Part shown: one piece after another, positions 1 through 12,782 of the stretch
How positions within the stretch are numbered: the stretch's first letter is position 1
How the letters are laid out: every line of letters starts with the position of its first letter
Source: Amanita rubescens
Taxonomy: Eukaryota > Basidiomycota > Agaricomycetes > Agaricales > Amanitaceae
Direction: 5' to 3'
DNA length: 64,000 bases
NCBI GenBank assembly: GCA_015039365.1
Contig: WION01000227.1
Coordinates: 22,754-86,753 of the forward strand
Translations under genes and position numbers: made by a program
Notes under the pieces: model-generated
What the model was told of the DNA's origin: nothing
The model's input: the letters and a program-made list of their open reading frames with translations, nothing else
Database searches by the model: none

Positions 1-2763
1 TGGTATATTTTTGATATGCCAGTGATCGACGCAATAGCTTACACTCCGCCTCAGGCCCATGTAAGGGAAACGGTGACAACAGCCATGAGAGCCGCTGGAT
101 GCAAGCAACTTTGCCAATATCATTATTCGGGGCATCAAGTCATTTAATCGTCCGTGATTATGCGCTCTGTATCCCCGGCACTCTGGCTCCCCGCTATTCG
201 TTCAATCTGGTCACGATTTATCACTGTCGGGGATGTTAAGTAAGGCTTTGCGTGGTGAAACTAGTCTTCTTTCTGAGATGCACCCCACCCCGACGGCACC
301 TGCCCCGAATTCGTCGAAACCATAAGGGCCAAGGCCCTACAATAATGGTATGATTGCTGTGCATGTGTCGGAAGTCACAGCGAAACTCGGGTTGCCAGAT
401 GGGTCAAAAAGAGGAGGCGAATTGGATGGGGTGAAGATCAGGTATTTCTTGAGTGCTAAATAATGTCGTCGGATTCACGTATCATCGTTCCGAACCAACA
501 AACCAGTGGTGCCAGTGTTCTGACATTAGTAGAAACGATATGCATGAATCCATTTCAGTTTCTAGATTTTATTTTTTGTCCAGTTTTGCGCAGTCATGGA
601 ATGCAAATTAGTCGTCTGTTATTCAACATGAACCGACTGTATCTAGAACAGATTAGCCAATCATCGTACAAGAAAGAGCTCATGGAAGGCATGCCCAGTC
701 CCAGCTTGAATTTCTCTTTCGTCGTCATGCGCATGCAGGTTCCACGGGAGCGAAACGAGGTTGATGGAAATGATGTTGACTGTCATAAGAGTCTGATCAT
801 AGTAGAGGCTGACTCGGACTCGTTCTCCTGGGGTACGGTACAATGTTGTCGCAGAATGCGCTGGGCTACAAAAGGAAAAAATGGCGTGTACAATTTTTCA
901 TCCCAGCGTTGCACCTCGTACTACTATTTGGCCTCCCTTGAAGCTTGATCGATTGATTCATAGTAAGGTGTGGATGTGATCATTGCGGGGGACTTGGCAC
1001 AGCCAAATAATGCTGTTAAGGTCACGAGTCATCGTGACACGCCACCGACAGAAAATTGACAACCACTAACCCAGGTCAAGTCTAACTTGTTCAAGTGGCT
1101 GTTTTAAAGATGCACGACGGTTCTCTCATCCGTAACTTAGGTCGCCTGTCGTTCTATGGAAAAGGTAGTTTTGCACACCAATGCTTCGCCTAGTACCAGA
1201 TGATTCGTATCTGGACGCACTTTCCTCACCGATCTAGGCTTATAGTAAAGAGGCATCATGAAATATATCGATGGTAGCATTATTTACATACGTTCAAGCG
1301 TCTGATTTCTTCGTGAAATTGGAACCCAATAAAATTGTCGATATACAATGATCCGGCAGTTTCCGGACTCTAATGCAACGATTCATCTCCGAATGCGGAA
1401 GAAGACGGTAAGCAGAGTGATACGTCGCATTTGAAAATTTAAAAGCACCAGTTTAGCACATGTTCTGTTTCGAAGCTGAAAGAGGCCCTCTTCTAAACTC
1501 TTCGAAGTACCAGATGGAGTAGGTCACGAGGCAGCAGATACTACAAGGAGAAGTTAATAAGCGACCAAGGGTCGTAGCGCCAAACTCTTTCCCAATGTCA
1601 CCGACTGCGGCTTGTGGACGCAAAGTATTTGAAGTCGCCGCCTGCCCCAGCGTCTCGCGCGTGTGAGAGGTAGCGCGGAGGTTGAATTGAACTCTAAAAA
1701 TATGCAACCAACAGTACTGAAACAGGAACGATCATGCATCATGTCAACAATGTCCACCTAATGTCCTCCGTAGGGTCCTTCTAATATCCTCCGTAGGACC
1801 GTAAATGACGCAATCATTCGCTTATTTGGGCGCCCATATTGAAGTGTGGAGTACTTGGTTAGTGACAAAATATTATCCCGGGCCTTGCGGCAGTAGACCA
1901 TGCCCTCGGCGCTGATTCTCAGGCTGTAGAAATCATCCCTTCTGTGGCGTACATGGTATGATATTGATCTTCCATGATGTGGCGTTTGAAGTCAGCTGTC
2001 TGGTTCTACTTGCAAATATAGAATGACCCGACGAGTTTACCGTGGAGCAAATTACCGTTCATGAGTCCGACGCAGCGTTAGTAGGGTATGTTAGTGGTAT
2101 GTTTCAATGTCATGTTCTGCTCACTTGATCGAAATTTATCAGGGGAAGCGTATGCTTCCTTCTGTCTTTGCCAAAATTCGCCTTGCCTTCCGATGCGATC
2201 CAGCTAGGAACAAGAGCAGTTGCCCATACAGGATATGTCAACGCATTCTCACCATACTTTTTCAGGATCAATCACTAATGATGTGGTCGATCAATCGATC
2301 ATCGATCACACTTCGCAATCTTTTATAGTCAAAGTTAAGCTTAATTTTGTTTATTTATTCATGCTTTACAGTTTCTGTAACGACCAAGTGGCTCCGGTGT
2401 CCCTTAATCGTGCTCTAAGAATGTCGTCTTGTACGCTCATTCTCTAAAATCAAATGCCTTGGTCTCCGTATCCTACTACTTCCAGCACGCTGCATTGCTA
2501 GGTGGCCTCAGTTGGCAGCTGGATCTAGCTCCAGGTTTCATCATCTTGTAGATCCACGATTTTGGGCCGTTCAATTGATGGATGTGCTGTGGTTAAGTTC
2601 TACAGCTATAGTGGAATGCATTCACATTCCTTCACACGTTAACTCGATACAAAAGCCTGTATTCGCCCGATGTGAACACTCTGCCTTCTCTGCTCTGGTA
2701 TGGATCACTCATACTATTCCTGTAACATTTCGCGTTGCATACCCGCAAATAATCACCCTGACC
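1..2763. other. No supported gene
   Basis: Six-frame reading gives only short frames with no recognisable domain and no convincing chain of splice sites. The longest ATG-started frame, 463-948 on the plus strand (161 codons), has no family signature and unremarkable composition. The text is AT-rich and resembles eroded intergenic or old repeat DNA. Confidence 0.5.
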
Positions 2764-3604
2764 ATGTTTTTTCCAGATTTTCTTCAAACAGGGTGCCAAG
2801 ATATCCCGGATGAGGGAACGTCATTTATTGGTTCGGGATCCAACGACTTCTTTGGTGAGTCCCCCCTCTTTATTTATTTATTTCACGTCCCTACTGATTA
2901 GAGCTTCCGCTAATAGGCTTCAACTCATCCTTGACGACCCTCAACCCGGGTGAATCGTCAACAAAGTCACAACTTGGTACTACGATGTCGGCTGCAAGCG
3001 AGCGGCCTCCGTATGTGCTCAATTCACTTGGCAAAGAATCTGCCTTTTCTATACCCGGTGGAAATCTTGGGTCCAAGGTGTCTTACGATCATGGCTCTTG
3101 CTCCAGATATCCGGACAATGTAGCACCAACCTCCCTACCACCGCATCCGATCACTGACAACGACAACCCCGGAAATCCCTCGCCATCCCTGCATACAGCT
3201 AGCATGGATGTCGCCTTTTTCAAAAGCCCTGCTGAGCTGCATGTACCACCGCCAGTCCCCCAGCCGCCTCCGGACATGACGTATGTTTCTCCGACGAATC
3301 AGCACATTCCGAGAAATGCTATTCGCCGAGCATCGAACATGAGGCGGACAAGACCAGCTAGTCATCGCTGTTTCCTCTGCGGTGCAGACTACACGAAAGC
3401 ACACAACCTTAATTGTTTGTCGTTATTCACTGATGTATTTCCCGACTGATATTGACACATGTAGATCACCTCAACGTGCACTTCGATCGCCGACCATATG
3501 ATTGCGAGCACAAGCATGAGGGCTGCAATTTTAGTGCGGCGGCGCCCAGCACGGCGAGGCGTCACAGTAAAACTTGTAAATATAATCCCAAGTTGAATAC
3601 GTAG
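2764..3604 (+). CDS. Small C2H2-type zinc-finger protein, copy 1
   Basis: A likely nuclear DNA-binding protein of about 242 residues. Exons are 2764-2854, 2917-3414 and 3465-3604, with GT-AG introns of 62 and 50 nt that keep frame. The C-terminus carries two finger-like units. In the first, the second intron splits the finger just before its first histidine. The second has the ending pattern C..H-x3-C after the sequence SAAAPSTARR. The middle is proline-rich. A paralogue at 24275-24855 has the same two introns at the same places and the same finger text, which supports the model. The start is the weak point: the paralogue begins with an ATG whose counterpart here is altered, so the ATG at 2764 is a guess and the gene may be decaying. 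The family is recognised only as C2H2-like; the target is unknown. Confidence 0.6.
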
Positions 3605-4330
3605 TACTAGCAGATCCATTTTGACTCCTCCGTACGGCTCTACGGTGCGGGGACTTGGGGACCATAAACGTGCGGACAAGCGGTACATAACTAAGTAGCA
3701 TGATTAGCAAGTACGTAAATCGAGGAGTCGGTAGAGGGTTCTCGCGAATGGACCGCGTTCCCACCGCGCAAGCACTAGCACTCTTCACCTCGCATGGATC
3801 GATGACATTCTTTTCATTTGCATGCTTTTCATGAGCATTCAGGTACGAGTCCTAGGACAATTTACAGTCCCTTACACTGACCTCGCTGCCATATTTGATC
3901 ATGCCGCGCCCCTCACGTTGATATCCTTTTGTCACGATACGGATGGTTTTTCGAGGGGAACAAAATTCTTCCCTGCGAGTCATGCTACATTCACAGTCTG
4001 GCGGACTATATACTTCTTACTGCCACTCGCGTTGCTCGTGCTTCACGATCATGCAAGGATGGTTTAGTCATCGTGGTTCATTCAATCGAATGTCAGGGCG
4101 CCCTCGCAGCTATTCTTCTGGAGTGTAGGCAAAGGTGGAACTCCCTACTAGTCACATACGGTCAAGTCGGCTCATCGGACCTGCAGACGCATGTACATTC
4201 AATGTCTTCACCTCTTCACACCCTAGCGCGTAGGTACATGTGCGTTCCGCGTTTTTGTTCTATTATTAGCATCCCCTGCCAGGTATACGTGCACATGTCT
4301 AAGATTCTCTTATCCAAATGGTACCGGTAA
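3605..4330. other. No supported gene
   Basis: Only short overlapping frames on both strands; none continues across plausible introns and none shows a known domain. Confidence 0.5.
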
Positions 4331-5050
4331 ACGTGCATGATGGGCATGATTTTTATTAAGACGAACAGTGGATAAGGTTACAAGAATAACGTACTAAGAT
4401 CATAAAACTAATATGCAAGCGAAATGGAGATTGAGAAAAGGACATTCCAAACAATCAACCGCCGCCGTAGATAGCACATTTGCTCATGCATCCCCCTGGC
4501 GCCATAAGAAACTTAAGCGTGAGGCGATAGATGGCAGAGCAGGAGAATTACATACCCCAACTTGAACCGGCAGGCAATCCACGTCACAGGCGTTATGGAT
4601 CCGACGCACAACCCATGGTTCCCAAACACTGTTGCAAAGATCAACATGTCTTCGACCTTTGATTGTCACGATCTGCTTTTTAGCCTCATCAGTCGCAGAA
4701 GCACGGAAGGACGACTGTACGTAGAGGAAATGTCGAACTTGAAAAGCACGAGTTTTATAGATGAACCAGATCGGTACCTGCAACGGCCTCGAGGGGGATC
4801 ATAGAATTGGGTGAGTATTCGGATGCGCTATGGTTACCCACAAGCCGATACTCGGAGGTCCCCTAAGTTGGGCCGCACATCCCAGAAGCTATGATTTCTT
4901 GGCGCGCGTCAAGGGCTAATAGGTAAGATCCCGTCTCTCAGGGTTCGTATTGGCCAAGGGAAGCCGAAACCCTTGCCGCAAGGCGATCAGGACAACTGAA
5001 CGAACAGTTTGTCTGGATGTTCCCTTTCGAAGACACTTTGATAGGCGCCA
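4331..5050 (-). mobile_element. Degenerate DIRS-like retroelement remnant A
   Basis: Broken minus-strand text matches pieces of the long reverse transcriptase ORF at 26310-28301. Around 4560-4780 the frame still shows the stretch equivalent to RHVDRCNS within the polymerase palm. Around 4920-5000 it shows the equivalent of ANTNPE. The 4340-4380 stretch shares the 3' motif GGATAAGGTTAC with the other copies. Frame changes and an internal deletion between these blocks make it non-coding. It is an old fossil copy. Confidence 0.6.
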
Positions 5051-5890
5051 CGATCCGGCGATGGCGGTTGACTGTGTCATCGGTTTCTGGCCTGAATTTC
5101 TGGGGGCCCAGAGAGAGGAACGCCTCAGCCCAACTGTAGAATGGACTTGCAGCGGGTTGAAGTATCCCCGTTCGAAAACGAGAGCCTTATTGACTGTGCC
5201 GCAGGTCAACGAACCACATCGAATGATAGGGCATTCCGGACGGCGGACGCGTGTATGCCGTATTGTTTGCCATATATACGGTGGGTTCCACAAACCCGTG
5301 CAAAACTGGGCAGCTGGGCAACAGCGTGCGACATCGGGCGGAGGGACCCAAGGGGGCGGTAGAAAGACGGGGGAGCAAGAGAGGTAGTAGCAGAAGCTGT
5401 CGCAACACGTGGCAGAAAATTATAAATAGTCTGAAAACAGAGGCGCTGATCGATCTCGGCAACTCGCCGATCGTGAAAAGACGCGCCCCATCCCGACACG
5501 TCTTCTCATTCTTCTCTTCGCTCCTCCATCTTGTCATCGCTAGCCTCTACGCTTTCTCGTCCTCTTTTTCTCACCCATCCCCCTCTCCCTATAGGTCTGG
5601 GCAGAAAGCCCGTGCCGCTGCGCTTATCCTCCCGTTGGCACGGGTCCGTCCATGTCCGGCCCGACTTCTGAGCCGTTTTGGGCCTTTCCGCTTTCGGGCA
5701 TTTCCCTCCACCTCGGAGCTTCCCCAAACGGAAATGCCACGTGAACGCGCACGGCCCCGGCTCTTCAAACCAAAGCAAATGAATAAACATTGAACTTTGG
5801 AAAAGGAAAAACACACAACTCAAATAGCGAGAGATTTACCTATATAATATCAAGCTTCTTTCACTGTCAATCGAGAAAACCTACAAGGGA
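5051..5890. other. No supported gene
   Basis: Long frames exist on both strands here (for example 5251-5793 plus), but they overlap each other, are rich in Arg/Ser/Pro from GC-rich text, and show no domain. I treat them as chance frames between two retroelement remnants. Confidence 0.5.
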
Positions 5891-7020
5891 TGGTTCTCGT
5901 TATGACGCGCGGCAGATAAGGTTATATGACGGGATCACGTAAGAACCAGAAGAACGGAAAACAACCTGTGTAAGCGAAATGACTGTAAGTCAAGGAAGTC
6001 CAAATAGTACAACGTAGAAGTAATGAACGAATCGGATGCGCGTGTATACGGATGCGGTATCTTGCCCGGGATCATGAGCACGAGGCGGTTCAGGTAGGGT
6101 CACAGAAGAGCACCTCCAGTGTATTTCGTTTGTACGACGGTAACACGGGCAGAGTCTCGGTATCGACAATCGAGATGTCTGGCAGTCTCCTCCTCAAGCT
6201 ATCGATTTGCCCGCGAGACAACTCGTTGGCGACTTCATTCTCTCTTTGACTCGAATCAACCACAACTTGAATCGCAAATAAATCATTGATAAGGATATCA
6301 ACGGCCGAGAGGAGGACCGGATTGCGATCAGGAACGGACGTCTCTACCGTTTTCAAATTGTCGGTGTAGATCAGGATACGATCTTTGAGATTACGCCTGT
6401 GAGAAATGTGGATAGCCCAGCACACGGATAGTGCTTTGAGGAAGGGGCTGTCCCATTGGGCGGTGAGGCCGCTCGGAAGCCGGTAGAAGCCTCTTTGTAG
6501 TAGCAACCCAGGCCTCTCCGCGATGCATCACAGAAGAAACGGTGGTTTGCCTGGGTCGGCGTCCACGCGATGGGCTTGATGATGTGAACGCCTTTCAGCT
6601 TCACTGCATGGGCAGCGAACCAAGAAAGCTCGAATTTGATGGCGGCGTCCACATCCACCTCTTCGTCTAGTTTCTTTTGGGAATTGCCGCGTGGAGCGTC
6701 CGCAACCCTGGCTTAAGCATAGGAAAGGCAGATAATGACCTTGCAGCGTCTGGCGACGGAGCAAAAGTGTCGAATCATCGAAAGCAGTTTATCGAGCTTT
6801 TCCTGGGGTAAAGTGATTGTCATGGCATTGGGATCCACTAGAAAACCGAGAATTTCGAGGGTTTCGCCGGAGACCTGCTTCCTCTCATCGTGAGGGATTC
6901 CTAATTCTTTCCATAGTTTGAGCAATCGAGCCTGCTTCGTCGGTAACCTTTTCTTATAAGACGGATAGTACTCCTCTGACGAGGCTAGTTCAAAAGAAAA
7001 GCAGTTGTCGGTGCACAGCT
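5891..7020 (-). mobile_element. Truncated DIRS-like retroelement copy B (RNase H and thumb region)
   Basis: Closely similar to the 3' half of the element at 26111-28400, including its 3' flank (GGATAAGGTTA motif, the phrase AGTCCAAATAGTACAACGTAG). The minus-strand text carries the RNase H-like stretch (IYTDN) and the region after the polymerase active site, in three frames because of small deletions. Similarity stops sharply near 7020, inside the codons just before the LYTDD active site, where a sphingomyelinase gene fragment begins. The copy is non-functional and 5'-truncated. Confidence 0.85.
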
Positions 7021-7639
7021 GGATCTAGAAGCAAATCTGACAGATGCAAGACCTTGACTCGCTTTCCGCTGGCTCTGACGCTCTCTGGCTTTGGCTTCGG
7101 GAAGAGGTTGCTGGTGTCGAGTGGGCTCGTGACCCGCTCCGGGCAGAAGCTGCCGAAGGCATGACAGATATATTGATCCAAGCCTTGCACGTCAGCAAAA
7201 TAGAGTACGATTTTCAAAATAGTTCCAAAGTTGGTAGCGTTGAAGCTCTCTTCGCAAGACGTATTGGAAGCGAACTGGGCAGATGTGCATGGGGAAACCA
7301 TGGTCTCCGGAACCAACGACGGGGCCAACTGAGCGGCCTGTTGAGCTGCAACCAAAGCATTTTGATACCGGGTGCAGGTGCTAGAACCATCATTTGCCCC
7401 GAGCACCTTGGTCACGTTCGCGGTGCCTTCTTGAATCACGGCTTGGGCCTGCCGTTGAGTCAAATGCTCCCTGGGTTCGGGGTAGTAAATCGGATCGTGG
7501 TTCCCACCAGTCGGAATCGTATTGGGATCCGTCAGGTCGGCTGTATCCAATCGTTATTAAATATCGTATACCATGGGCGACAATACTTACGTGAAAGCGC
7601 TAGTAGGAAAGCCAGCTGGAGCCACAGCTGCGTGCCCAT
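7021..7639 (-). pseudogene. 5' fragment of an acid sphingomyelinase gene
   Basis: ATG at 7637-7639 starts a typical signal peptide (MGTQLWLQLAFLLALS). A 50-nt intron lies at 7541-7590, followed by a single frame to about 7021. The protein text matches the N-terminal half of secreted fungal acid sphingomyelin phosphodiesterases: a cysteine-containing saposin-like region (CTSAQFASNTSCEESFN), then PLDTSNLFPKPKP and the start of the metallophosphatase domain, KVLHLSD. In intact enzymes the next residues carry the D-x-H metal ligand pair. Here they read SDLLLD, so the histidine is gone, and the gene ends three residues later at the edge of retroelement copy B. The rest of the catalytic domain is absent, so only a secreted stub could be made. 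Confidence 0.85.
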
Positions 7640-7811
7640 TTCCAAATGTAGTGTTGAAATAATGTTCCTATCAGGGGAGTCAAAATTGAGAGGATGAAAG
7701 TGTAAGGGTACACACCGCCTGCCCCTCCGAATGTTTGATAAATAGTCATCCTGCCTTTGTTGGGTACGCGCTGCTGATAAATAGCACTTGGTCTCCAAAG
7801 CTAGCAGTGCC

Positions 7812-7953
7812 AAGGTCGGCTCCAGCTTCCTCGCCTTGAGGCTAAGCTTATCGATCGTTGCACAAGCAAGATCGGATAGATCAGTAGCAAGGCTCGGACA
7901 GCGGCGCCAGAGTCAGCTCCAGCTTACTTGCCTTGGGGCTAAATTTATCTGAT
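7812..7953. repeat. Imperfect direct duplication upstream of the sphingomyelinase fragment
   Basis: Two copies about 95 bp apart share the phrases CAGCTCCAGCTT or GGCTCCAGCTT and GGCTAA(G/A)(C/T)TTATC (near 7815-7855 and 7910-7953). They lie just upstream of the sphingomyelinase start on its strand. Function unknown. Confidence 0.5.
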
Positions 7954-10680
7954 CATCGCGTCAGATAGGTGGGGAGAAAAATGACAACACGCGTGGTGCA
8001 GGTGTCGAGGTGACGTGACCGTGACTCGGACGGCGCGCCAGTCGTTCGGGCCTGGAAGATTGAAGGACTCGATTCTCAGTACCAGTCCTGATAGTCGTTG
8101 TGTCTGGCTGCGGTAGGTGTTGAACTCGTTACTAAGGGGAGGGAGAGAGAGTAAGGGGAGAACTTACCTGTTTCCCCGGTATATCTCGTACCATCGTGCT
8201 ACCCACTGCAACCACCCGTCGCCCACACGTTCGCAGGCGCCCATGAGCCCACGTACAGTTGTTGATTAAGACGAGGGCTGCTTTGTCTTTGGCCAGAAAG
8301 CGCGTAACACAGTGGATACTTGGTCAGCGCTTCAGCCTTCGATGAGAGAAACATTACATACCCGATACTAATCACAATCATCTATAAATGGCCATATTCT
8401 CTTGACGATGGTCCAAGTGTGAGAGCTTCGCAGACTCGAGTTGAGAAACCACCCGTGCACGTGAACCTTCCTTTTGCAGGCGGTTGCTCGGTTGCTACGG
8501 GCGTTTGCCTTGAAACCGGCGATTTGTAGGCCGTACATAGATTGTAAATCGAGTCTGGTAGCCTAGCTTCGATTAGCCCCGGGCTACGCAGCGAAAGATG
8601 AAAAGGGAGACACCTGTAACCTACTAGGCTGCCCTCACACGACCGCGTTGCCCTTCTCTTGTTTCTCCCGGATTATTGCTGTGGAAGAAGGCGGTCGCGT
8701 CCATATCAAGGGCGATAGCTTTGCCATGGAATTCCTGAAAATACGAGAAACCGGAGTAGACTGTGAAAGGTGCACCCCGTTTTGGACAGCCGCAAGCGCA
8801 CCGGTTTGTGTCCTTAGTTCACGTAACCTAGACTATCATATTATATAAGCTGTATTTGTATTCGTAACATCCCTCATGTGATCTCAATCTCCCTCAGGAA
8901 TCCATCGTTGGAGATATTACCTTCCGTGCTTACAGCTTCGATAGGCGCGTTTTTTTGCGTAAAAGCTACTCTTGGAACACACGTAGCCTCAAAACAAAAT
9001 CAAAAGTTTTTCCTCTGCATTCACCGACAATGACAACGAGAACTACAAAACCATCGACAGCGACCTTCGCGCCATGCCCGAGAACCTGGCCAAGGAACTA
9101 GAGACAGCAACCAATCGCCGCAAGTCGCGCTACCAGACACACAACGTCGTGGCCCAATCCGACGTAGGTTCTTCCACTAACGACCTAGGTAATAAATGGG
9201 GCCACGACGGCGACGATCCTAAAAATCCGAGACAGAAGCCCAGTGGACAGGCGCGACGGGAGCCGGTACACAACTCCGGCCCGTTGAATCGACACATCGC
9301 CGACTTTTACTGCCACTGGGACTTAGGCGAGGAAGGAGAGAATCGTAGAGTGGACTGGACGGCCAGGATGATGCGTTTCTCGTGGCGTCGTTGAGTAGCC
9401 GGACCCCAGGTGTTCTTGAGCACAGTTGTAACGCAGGTGGTATCGGGGAAAGTGGTGCATGAGGAAATGTGGTTGGTGAAGTGGCGGCGACGAAGAGACG
9501 GGACACGGTGATTAGCGTGTTCTCGTCCCACACATAACCCACGCTGCGCGTTTTAGGTCATCTAGCAGCGCGGAGAGGCATAGTTGAGATGCGTGATGGT
9601 GATAATTCGTGTGCTGGTGTAGAAGTATCTGGTTGTAACTCGGTGTAACGTTACAATGACATGCATGTGGACAGTTGGGAAGGTATCTTGAGGCGCAGAG
9701 CTAGCTGTTGCTTGTCACGAGGAAAGGAGCCACGAGAGACAAGGCGCCAGCTAAATTGATCCAAGCAGAAATCCAGTCCATAGATAGCCAAATCTCGCGC
9801 TCCTGTATCATAGGTACTATCCGGCGGAGTACGGCGATTGGAGGAGCGTCGCGGCTGTTCGCTTTTTGAGTTTCCAGGTAAATCAGCGATCAAGCATTCA
9901 CGTAGATGGTAACCGGGGGAGACGTCCATTCTACAATGAGGTTCTTCAAGCTTCGTGGTGTGGGAGGGAATAGGCTGCGTCGAACCTGAGTGCGCTCTCA
10001 GAGAGTCGTCGATATCCAGGATGTATGTAGTACAGACACTGGGAGAACGTCAACGGGAGTTTCTTGGAGTCGGTTAGTGTGTTAACAGAATGGGCCGGGA
10101 GGTAAAAGGGGATGAACGATGCGGGGAAAGGGTAAGGCGACTGCAAGTCAACGCATGGCGTGGAGCGTGGGTAGGAGTGGTCTAAGGTAACGCGTAGTTT
10201 CACCGGTGAAACATTCACGTATTGGATGATATCCAGAGGCGCGTGTTTGGGTCAAGTGGCAAGTACCAGGGGCGTTTGGGGGCGGGGCGGGATGCCAACA
10301 CGAGGAGGGAGGGAGCAGCAGCTGGATAAGGTCAGCCGGAGGATGTAGGCAGAGGGCTGCATCAGCAAGGGCCACAAGAAGTGGTAGAAAAGCGTCTTGG
10401 GCAGGGAACAGTCGAAGGGTGATTCCACACAAGGCAGGAGCAGTCAGAAGGGCGGTGCATACCGTGCTACTAGGCAAAAAGCCCCTGAGCCTGTCACAGG
10501 ATCATCTTTGATAGGAAAAGTCAAGGCTTGACATTGCCCGGTTGTCCCAGGCCTGCCAGCGAGGGACCTAGTTCCAAGAGGATGGAAAGCCGATGATGTG
10601 CGCCGCAGTGCGCGGCAACCCTACAATGACGTTTGCGAATGTATTCTGCCACATCCGGTCACATATGTCACACCCTCCTT
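7954..10680. other. No supported gene
   Basis: I see no assignable gene. A frame around 9020-9200 on the plus strand (containing NYKTIDSDLRAMPENLAKELE) reads like a fragment of real coding sequence and ends near a possible donor at 9189, but I cannot extend or identify it. Frames at 9219-9542 and 9946-10477 minus are overlapping and featureless. Confidence 0.4.
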
Positions 10681-10974
10681 ATGTAGGCCATAGTTTGGTC
10701 AAATTTAAGCTAGCCGATGTGTGAAATTTAAGCACTTGATTAAATTGCCTAAATAACTTGCTTCGCCACAAACTGTGATTGAGCTGTGCAAACCCCACAT
10801 GTGCCTTGTGAACTGTCCCAGATCTCTGCCCCTGGCGCAGTGCGAAGTTGAATGATGTGCTTGTTACCGACACTTCCACCTAGTGTCTTAATTGGTCATT
10901 TGACTTGGAAATTGTATGACTCACTTGGCCTGAGAGCTCGTCGCGACTCGCCCTTCATTGTATAAGTTGTTCTA

Positions 10975-12782
10975 ATGCCTCGCACACCGAAAAAGTCCAC
11001 CACTGCCACTGTTCCTTACACAACTCCCTCACCATCACCAAAGAAGAGTCGTAGTCGCAAGTCACAAGGGACTTCTATTCAGGTTGAGCCCATACCTGCT
11101 CCCTCGGTTGCACAGCTTCTGGATCAGAGCCGAGAGACCACAGATGAGTGGTACAAGTCCAAGAGGACCAAGAATGGTTATGCTAACTATGTGAAGCATG
11201 GTAAACAGTGGCTGGGCGATTGGGCGATTGAGGACCGAACTGATTCGGACGACTCCGAATTGGTGACTTCGGAGGACCGAACAGGCAACGACCCAGAAGA
11301 AGGAAGTACCAGGGTACACCTTGCCCAAGCCTTCAATACCATCAGTGATCACACCCCTGTTGCTCTGAGGCTGCTCACTGCCTATAAATGTGAGCACCAG
11401 GGTTGCACCTTTGCGACAGCTGAGGGCTTGCGATCAGCCTTTAAGGACTATTTTGAGAGGTGAGCCTCAGCCTTTCACTTGCTTCCATCCCCCACATTGT
11501 TTTCTCTGCTGGACAGGGTTCTTGGGTGTCAAGGTGATGTTTGGCGATATAATTCTCATACAAAGGCCTGGGAAGGGAATCCAGTCTTCCAGTCCGACTT
11601 CAAGACTTATTATGAGTCACTGAAGAATCGGGATAACAGGACAGGGACTGTAACTCAGGCCCTTCCAATGTTCCCAAAAGATTTGAAGGTCATTATGGAC
11701 TATCTGGATGGGAAAGATGGTAGCGATAATGTTTCAGTCACTCGGCGACTATACTTCAAGGCCTTCGCTACAACAGCTTTTGCACTTTGGACAAGGTTAG
11801 CTTGCTTCGAGTTTTCGCTAGCTTAATTGACCTAATATACACCCAGGAATGAAGAACTCATCAACCTCCAATTCGGTAATGTTAAGCTATGCCAGCAATC
11901 GGCCACTGGGAGACTCTACCATGAATTCCAGCTTGTTTTTCGAAAAACTAATAAGGACCCAAACAAAGGTACCAGTGCCTTTGACATGTGCGAAGTGATA
12001 TCCAATCTCACATGATGGAACTTCGCCAGCCCAGACCTATTTCATCCCTCAAAGTACATCTGAGCCCGAAATCGACTGTTATACCCATCTGCTCAATTGG
12101 GTATCATACCAGCAGGGCCTCATCGCTCGGTCCTTGGGAGTGGGTGATCTTGTCTTCCCAGCCATCGCTTCAACAGGGCAAATCAAGTTTGGTGTACCAA
12201 CAAGCCGATCAGGCTTTGAGACCATCATGGATGACATCGTTAAGAAATCAGGTGTGATGCAGGGAAGAAATGGGAAATTCACAACTCATTGTTTTCGGCG
12301 AGGTGGGGCTCAGTATCGCTTCATGTATGCTCCAAAGAAATGGAGCTTGAAGGCTGTCAAATGGTGGGGGGGTTGGTCATCAGGCGATAATGTAAACCTT
12401 TGCCATCCTCTGCCTGATCGATTAGTACTCAATAATGCGACAGGTAAACACCATCATGCGATACCTCCTCGAAGAATTGACTGCATATGAAGAAGGCTTT
12501 AGTGACATCATGATGGACGACAGAGCCTCTGAGCGACATGAGTCCTTCATGGGTGTACCAGACCCTTCAGCGACACCTACAAAGAAAGACCTCTTTACCT
12601 TTGGTGAGGGCATCATTCAGAAATTTGAGGGCCTCTTCCATGTATATGCCAGTACTCCGATACTACCAAGGCATTCGCCAAGTCCCCTGGGTGTGACTCC
12701 TGTCATAGCAACACAACAGCCTCCAACTCGTATGTTTCTGAGTCGTCTACCACCACATTATACCCAGCTCAACACAGCCTAA
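10975..12782 (+). CDS. Crypton-type tyrosine recombinase
   Basis: Cuts and rejoins DNA through a covalent tyrosine link, and is probably the mobility enzyme of the surrounding element. Five exons: 10975-11459, 11517-11795, 11847-11968, 12030-12391 and 12444-12782. All introns are 50-61 nt GT-AG and frame is kept, giving 528 residues. The catalytic set is visible: R255 in TRNEELINL, a lysine candidate in VFRKTNK, H382-x-x-R385 in THCFRRGG, W411 in GGWSS, and the nucleophile Y423 in NTIMRY. The N-terminus is basic, Ser/Thr-rich and disordered; residues 50-240 fit the SAM-like core-binding region. The frame stops at TAA 12780-12782, but coding text continues in the same frame to 13208 (next entry), so the protein has probably lost its C-terminal domain. 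All catalytic residues lie before the stop, so activity may remain. Confidence 0.85.

Noticed and set aside
5251..5793. 180-codon plus-strand frame between retroelement remnants
   Set aside because: Overlaps equally long frames on the other strand, has low-complexity Arg/Ser content and no domain.
7044..7697. 217-codon plus-strand frame
   Set aside because: Antisense to the sphingomyelinase fragment, whose signal peptide, intron and family text are clear on the minus strand.
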